DNA of 64,000 nucleotides. Source: Miscanthus floridulus. Lineage: Eukaryota > Streptophyta > Magnoliopsida > Poales > Poaceae. Positions 58,229-64,000 of this stretch are shown here, piece by piece. Location of the stretch: the NCBI RefSeq assembly GCF_019320115.1, contig NC_089598.1:31081983-31145982 (forward strand). The letters run 5' to 3'. The notes beneath the pieces were generated by a model. The model did not search any database. It was not told where the DNA came from and worked only from the letters and a program-made list of their open reading frames with translations. The stretch's first letter is position 1, and each line of letters begins with the position of its first letter. The position numbers and the translations under genes were made by a program.

Positions 58229-58730
58229 ATGGAGACCGGCGCCGGCTCCGACTCCGATCGCGACGAGCACGTGACACGACGACCACCACCTCGTCGCTCG
58301 CGCAGCAGCAGTCGACGCCGCTCGCGCCGCCTCGGCGCCAGCGCCAGCGTGCGCGACGCCGCGCCTAGTGCCTCCCTGCCAAGAATAGCAGCGCATGATA
58401 GGAGGACGAGCCCGTGGAGGAGGAGGCCGAGGCAGATGACGTCTAGCGCGGGCTGCAGCAGATGTGGGAATGGCAGGTGTGGCCGCGGCGGGCGTCGAGG
58501 CCCATGGTGGTCGCCGCTTCCGCCGCTTTAGGGGAGAGCGGCGGCGGGATGGCAAGGGCGCGGAGCATGACCGACGACGACCTGGAGGAGCTCAAGGGCT
58601 GCGGAGGTGGTTCGCGAGCTCGTGGAGAAGACGATGCGAAGAGGAGGTGAGAGGCACGGAGGTGACGGACCTCACCGCTTGGCTCCGTTGCGCCCGCTCG
58701 GCCAAGCCCGGGAGAAACAAAAATCATCTT
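58229..58730 (+). pseudogene. DUF1685-like gene fragment, spanning units 2 and 3
   Basis: ATG at 58229 starts METGAGSDSDRDEHVTRRPP; the TGA that breaks the unit-2 copy is CGA here, so this frame stays open to 58531. The core frame has a TAG at about 58443 (GACGTCTAGCGC), a 24-base deletion in the linker, then SMTDDDLEELKGC at 58566-58605. A 21-base deletion removes the residues after that Cys. Each unit has its own lesions. The assignment rests on one motif. Confidence 0.45.
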
Positions 58731-58839
58731 TGTTCCCTAGGGCCAGGCCAAGGGGTGCTTTAGGGAGCGTGCGGGGCTGGCTTCCAAGCCCGTCCAGGCA
58801 ACAAAACAGCCCATATTGCACTCCTAGGGCGTAGTGGCC

Positions 58840-59745
58840 CAGTTGGGCCAGACAAATAAACGCGCCCTAAGAATTTGCGGCATCCTGGTGGAGTGCGCAG
58901 CCGGCTGATGTTCCACCTGGAGACGCTGGCTCTGGCGAAGCCCAGCGGGTGCGACTAGCCGCTAAGAATTTATAATACTACGTAAGTATTATAAATTTTT
59001 ATATTTCAGTTAAAAAATAAATATCGATTTGGGATAATATTAGGATTTTTATGATAGTGTGAGTATATACCAAATGATGCAGACCCACCACGCCAGCCGC
59101 GTGGTCGAATCGCTGATGGTAACACCCCGCCAGACTGTGGAGAATTTTTTTTTCTTTCGCTAGATATCCCAAGATGCATCCGCGGTCCGCCGACGCGAAG
59201 CAGTGACGTGAGGGTCGCGTGGACTGGTAACGACTAGCGACTAGCGTCACGAGGTGTCTGTTAGGGTGCGTGTTTGCTTACATCCTGCTGACATCAGTGC
59301 AAACGGGTTCCTAAATCCTAATGGCCCTGCACTGGTTCCATAGGGCCTGCTGGGCTTGTAGGTCGAAACAAATAGCTTTTCCATAAATAAAGAAGTAAAA
59401 TCCGTCTTGCTGGCTTTCTTCTACAAACAATGCTACAAAAGTGCTGGCGGGTGGTAGTGCAGTCGCTTTTACACTATTTTTTTCTTTGTTCTATTGCAAA
59501 TTTCATGTTACAGCTAGCGACTGTATGAACGATGAAAGGATGACGGATGTACGTGTGCACAAAATCTTCAGTGTGGCAGTAGAAACTCAATTCTGGGCGG
59601 GATGTTAATGTTCTACAGCAAAACAAAGACATTTAACCTATTCGGCAGGCCTTGCTGGGCTGAATGTGCTGGGGCTTATCAGCCTAGCTGTTCGACAGCC
59701 CAGCCCCAGCCGAACGGCTGGAGATAAGCGACGGCCAAGCACTGC
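58840..59745. other. Unit-3 spacer with no gene seen
   Basis: Shortened counterpart of the unit 1 and 2 spacers. The join near 58960 duplicates AAGAATTTATAATACTACG-like sequence. Small insert GGGGCTTATCAGCC to GGCTGGAGATAAG at about 59671-59729 includes an extra GTTCGACAGCCCAGCC. Confidence 0.5.
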
Positions 59746-60410
59746 GTGCCACTCCCTGCGTCCTCTTTTCCCCTTTGCCCGCGCTGCTAGGGTTTCCCTG
59801 CACTCTCGCCGCTCGTCCACGTCTCGCGCCCGATTCTTCGTCGGTCGTCAACGCCGCATCTCCTGGCAATGTCGGTGGCCACCGGATCCATCCGCACCCG
59901 CCTCTCTACGCCGTCTTCCTCGCCGGGCCTGCGGTGACAGTGACCTCCGCCTCCTTCCTCGACCCTACCTCCATCGACGGCGCCTTCGTCCAGCAAGATA
60001 ACCCCCGGATCCCACGCCGCCGTCCTCTCACCCGGCCACCTCTGAGCCCCAGCTCGTCGTCTTGTTGGTTGACCTCCGCGCGGCTAGGGTTTCCCCGCAC
60101 TCTCGCCTGGCCTCGATGACAGTGCTCTCCACCTCCCTCCCTGACCCCGCCTCCATCGACGATGACTCCCTCCAGCACGGCAACACCCGGGATCCCATGC
60201 CGCCGCAGTCTCACCCAGCCGGATCTGAGCCCCACTGCCTCGTCTTGTAGGTTTACCCCCGCGCCACACCCCTCATCACCGCCAGGACCCGGTCGACGTC
60301 TGCTCCTTCCAGGTGTTTCCGAGCCGCCGTCCTCCTTGCAAGGCCCCATCTGCATCGATACCGACTGGCTCCAGCAAGGTACCCCCAGATCTGGCACTCA
60401 CTTCTAGAGC
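59746..60410 (+). repeat. GC-rich exon-like module, unit 3
   Basis: Three tandem degenerate blocks as at 21650-22320. No protein family is recognisable. Confidence 0.45.
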
Positions 60411-61638
60411 TGGCAACTGTCAATTTTGAGGTCATGCAGCTGGTCTTTTATAGAGCTGGCTTTACTGATCAGATAGGATTTGTGGCAAGTTCAGTTTGGG
60501 GCTCTTGCACTTGGGGTGCTAGGGTTTAGCCCATCATTTCCAAATTCGCTATTTGCTTTTTGATCATAGGCTAGGAATTACTTACCGTGCTTTCTGTTTA
60601 CACTGAAATGCTTGACCTTGGTATTGGTACCCAAGGTATTAATTCAGATTAGGATGCTGATTCCACTTACTTTAACATATAGCATATACTATGGATAGCC
60701 CTACAAGATACCCTCACATGATGTTGACATGTATGTACGAGGCTAGCTCTTGATCAAGAGCTAGTTTTTCTCTATCTCTCTTATTAAAATATGAAGAAAA
60801 TGTTTAGATCTAGCTCATGAGTCAATTGTTGGAGCTGCCCTTATTACATTCACATAAACATACTGGTAGATTCGTTCTCTAAATTAATTGAAAGGTACCG
60901 GACACCCATATAAAGATACATTATTCAGGTCAAGTATTTAATCTTGAGAAAAGTGTTCTCTCATGTAACGGTAAACCGTATCATTCCTTTGCTTTGTTAG
61001 AGGGAGAGGAAGCTTCGTTTTTATGACATTTTGGATCTACACACTAATTGGCATATTGCTTAACGCCTTTGATTCCATCTATATCGGTCGTAATTGGATA
61101 TGTCTTTTTCGTTGGATTTGTCTTGATCATCCTCTAGGAGCACATAATTGATTTAGAGCCAAGACAATTATTCAAAAGCATTTAAAAGAAGTTTGATATA
61201 TTCTGCATGTTCAAGATCATGATCGACAAAAAAATATTTTGCCATCAGCTTATTGTAAGATTGGTAGACCTCATCTACTAAATGCGGAACCACTCCCACC
61301 CACAAACTGGTAATATTCTCTTTTGCTCCAGCAATTCAAATTGCCAATAGATTAGCAAATAGGTTGTATAAAATTGAAAAAAAGTGGACCACCATGCCTA
61401 AGACATTTTGTGTGTGGGAAAGAAGTCTCCAACATCACCATGCATTTATCTTGACACCCACACACCCTTTACAAATATTAATAATGGAGTTACTAGAATT
61501 GCCAACATATCAACAATTTAGTTGAATAAAATTGGGATGGTGGGGTGGTCCTAGCTCTGACCCACCAAAGGTTCCAGGTAGTTATGGGTGACTACAATGA
61601 AAGAAGCATGCCCTGCACCTGCTGATCAAGACAGCAAG
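60411..61638. other. Chromovirus 5' flank, unit 3, no gene seen
   Basis: Close match to 22321-23546, including the 22-bp palindrome (60743-60764). It ends in GCAAG, the target duplication. Confidence 0.6.
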
Positions 61639-62523
61639 TGATGAGGACATCACTCCTTCGGATGTACCCGCTGATCCTCCAACCGTCGTGTAAGGTCTAA
61701 TGACCCAAGCTCGAATGCGTCAACTCAATTTAGAGGTGAGCTCGTTCTTAAGCGATCCTTTTCGTACTTTTGAGAATAGACTACTACCTAATGATGTTAT
61801 CTTGCTTAGGAACATTGGATAGGGTCATGAGGGACTTAGAGGAAGAGGTGGAGGCGATGATGACCAGCAAGGACGTCCAACAGAAACCGGAGGCCCGGTC
61901 CAACATGATTTCGAGTCTGCCTCGGCCTCCAGGACCAGTCTGCCTTAAACTGATCACCCAGGACGCATCCGGACTCCGTTTTCGATGATCCACATATGGT
62001 TGGAAAGCTAATTTGATAAGGAAGCCAATCCAAGTGGTCTCACCTCAAAATATCTTTGGAATCCATAGGAATTGTCGAAACAAGTCACCGTCCAGAATCT
62101 GTCTAGGTACTGCGTCACCGTATTTGGTCCAATGGGCCGTGTATCGTCTTTGATCCCGTTAGGGGGCGCGTCCAGGGTAGGCGATGACCCTAAGACCTTT
62201 ATATTCATACGCCGCCACCATCTTTAGGTTTTGGGTTTTGCTTAGAATAATCTGTCAAGAACAGTTTTGCCGTTCATCGGTTTGTGAGACCCCAATTTGG
62301 TTGTTCTCTTTCTTGTTCTTGCTTGTGTTCTTCGTTACGCAGGCAGGGATTTGCCTTCTTGGTGAGGTCAACCGGATCTGTGTCTCAGTTGATAACCAGA
62401 TGAGTTGTGGTGCTAAGATTGCAGGGTTCGATCTTTCTATCTGAAGCCGGATCGGTGTGTCATTCTCCGCCACAACGATAGTTACCGCTACCTGACGGAA
62501 GATCGGGATCCCCGTTTCCATTA
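61639..62523 (+). repeat. 5' LTR of unit-3 chromovirus
   Basis: TGATGAGGACATCAC to CCATTA, 885 bp. A deletion of about 24 bp near 62294 (ATCGTGAGATTAATC region) shortens it relative to unit 2. Confidence 0.85.
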
Positions 62524-62525
62524 AG

Positions 62526-62538
62526 TGGTAATCAGAGC
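62526..62538 (+). other. Primer-binding site, unit 3
   Basis: TGGTAATCAGAGC, two bases after the LTR. Confidence 0.7.
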
Positions 62539-63707
62539 TAAGGTATACCTTCAGGTTCACATTTATCCCCTAGTTTTGAGTGTTTCACATTCGTCCCATA
62601 GTCCAGTGCCATACTCGTTTTTTCCTGTCCTACAACCTTCCGCGCCATAGCCTTTGCTTATTTTAGTTTCAGAGTTCGTCGTGTTGAGTTTGTGTCCCGG
62701 TCGAGGTCTTGTTGCTGGTTAGGTCATGTTAGAGTCTAGTTCGTGTGTTTTCCCCCATCGTTTCCATCAAATCCTTGCTGCTGTGACCAATTTTACGCGT
62801 ATTGTTCCCGTTTTCTCCTCTAATTCAGAGTCAATTCGTAAAACTGGTCTAGTTTTCGCATACGAACTCGGATTTCGACGTTCCATATATCAAAATTGAT
62901 CAGAAAAAAAAATTCGGATCCGTTCGTCCCCGCGTCTGTGGGATGGAAAATTTTATTTTGGCCAAAAACTGATCCCAAGATCCTCTTTTCGTGGTCACAA
63001 GCTTTTTGTCAATTTTGAGCACATCTTCTGAATTTTCCACGGGCCACACCTTTCACTTGTTTAAGCTCATATTTTTTGTGGTTACTTCTTTTGTGCTCCT
63101 AAGTGAAAAAATATGAAAAAAAGATAAAAAGAAAAAGTCAAAGTTTCCCAAAAAAAAATAACGACGACCCAAAAAATAGAAAAAAGAGAGGGGCAAAAGA
63201 TGAACAATATCTAAAGGAGCACATAGAGAAGGCCAAAGTGAGTTGTGTTAGCGTGTGCTGTCTGGTTCCTTGTTTGTGTTGCTCTTGCTATCCACCATAC
63301 TTGTTTTTCACACACCTGGCACCTTGCTATCCACCATACTTGTTTGTCACACACCTGGCACTTGGAACATTTTAGACCAGCAACGAGAACAAGTACTTTG
63401 GACTATAATTCAGCATTACTTTCTGTTACTGACTTGTGTGCCAAATATACATATTATTCTTTGTGTGCCTTCCAAGTTCCACAAACTCTTTAGATCAGTA
63501 CAGAAAAAGGCTCTTGCAATCTCGGTACCAATGCCTAACAGGTATCACGAACCAGCCACCGTTTGTACCGCCCACTACTTGTGTTGGTAAGAACTTTGTA
63601 AGAGCTTGGTAAGACGCTTCCATTTGCTGTGAAAAGTGACACCACTTCAACCACGTAGTCATTTGGTAGGGATAACTTTCACCGTTTGTTTTGTTTTTGT
63701 GTTTACA
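62539..63707 (+). other. Chromovirus 5' leader, unit 3
   Basis: Counterpart of 6176-7342 with the same 39-bp direct duplication (TTGCTATCCACCATACTTG block, about 63285-63361). No gene is seen before gag. Confidence 0.6.
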
Positions 63708-64000
63708 ATGGCAGGAGGTGATCAGACTAGAGATAATAGTCCCAAGGATTTTAACGAGTGTGTCAGCCAAGAGCAACTGCAAGCTGCTATAGAGAATGCC
63801 CAAAAAAGGATGAATGAGGCCATCAGGAAGGCCGCCACTGATGCACTCATTGAACTCAACATTGGCAACATCATGGAGAGATTGGACAAACGAATTTCCA
63901 CGCTAACCGACAAGGTTACTGAGTTGGAAACCTTGGTGGCGGTCAACAACGATGTCTCCGACAGCAACACGGATGGTCTCTTACCAGAAGACACGGTGCA
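63708..64000 (+). CDS. Chromovirus gag, N-terminal part, open at window edge
   Basis: ATG at 63708 begins MAGGDQTRDNSPKDFNECVS; 97 codons are open to the edge. ENAQKRMNEAIRKAATDALI and MERLDKRISTLTDKVTELET look like an amphipathic helix or coiled coil, as expected for a gag N-terminus. Unlike unit 2 it keeps the segment between IGN and the LVAVNNDVS block. Whether the rest is intact cannot be seen. Confidence 0.75.
   Translation, partial: MAGGDQTRDNSPKDFNECVSQEQLQAAIENAQKRMNEAIRKAATDALIELNIGNIMERLDKRISTLTDKVTELETLVAVNNDVSDSNTDGLLPEDTV

Larger units (their letters stand above)
58370..64000. repeat. Tandem segmental duplication, unit 3 (partial)
   Basis: Third copy of the unit, from the GCCTC landmark to the window edge. 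It includes the DUF1685-like core, the GC-rich module, the 5' flank, and the chromovirus LTR, leader and first gag codons. A region equivalent to 20440-20880 is missing near 58955-58980. Confidence 0.8.
61639..64000 (+). mobile_element. CRM-like chromovirus, unit 3, 5' part
   Basis: 5' LTR, primer site, leader and start of gag, cut by the window edge. 5' flank GCAAG matches the 3' flank in units 1 and 2. It keeps the full leader that unit 2 has lost. Confidence 0.85.

Overview
This window is repeat-dominated nuclear DNA from a grass, most likely an Andropogoneae relative of sorghum, sugarcane or maize. The lineage is inferred from the retrotransposon families and the grass-type 12-oxophytodienoate reductase (OPR) sequence; no search could be run. 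There are no bacterial-style operons, rRNAs, tRNAs or CRISPR arrays. I found no convincing intact host gene and no unknown defence-like or metabolic system. The interest lies in the nested, duplicated structure.

Layout. (1) 1-2474 holds the 5' LTR and N-terminal gag of a minus-strand Ty3/Gypsy element that runs off the left edge. It is inserted into a repeat unit that continues at 2475. (2) The rest is a tandem array of one large segmental unit: unit 1 = 2475-19788 (17.3 kb), unit 2 = 19789-58369 (38.6 kb) and unit 3 = 58370 to the window end. Each unit carries, in order, a fragment resembling a DUF1685 gene, a GC-rich repeated exon-like module and a decayed CRM-like chromovirus (Ty3/Gypsy; LTR TGATG...TA, target duplication GCAAG). 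After these come a dead Copia fragment, a small MITE, a minus-strand OPR pseudogene, and a small TG...CA LTR-like element with target duplication GTATA. Unit 3 is cut off inside the chromovirus gag.

(3) Unit 2 is longer for two reasons. A 10.3-kb, nearly complete SIRE/Maximus-like Copia element (25940-36234, minus strand, target duplication CATGT) is inserted in the zinc-knuckle codons of the chromovirus gag. In addition, a 10.43-kb block (33052-43479) is repeated head-to-tail at 43480-53913. The second copy differs almost only by single-base indels confined to its first part, which looks more like an assembly artefact from uncorrected long reads than a real duplication.

Relative history read from shared features: the chromovirus inserted first, since units 1 and 2 share its 3' flank and some stop codons. 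The segment was then duplicated in tandem. After that the Copia element entered unit 2, the left Gypsy element entered unit 1, and unit 1 lost parts of its 5' LTR, integrase and OPR fragment. The most nearly functional reading frames are the Copia pol (29054-32287) and a 735-codon chromovirus RNase H/integrase frame (37833-40040). Neither belongs to a fully intact element.
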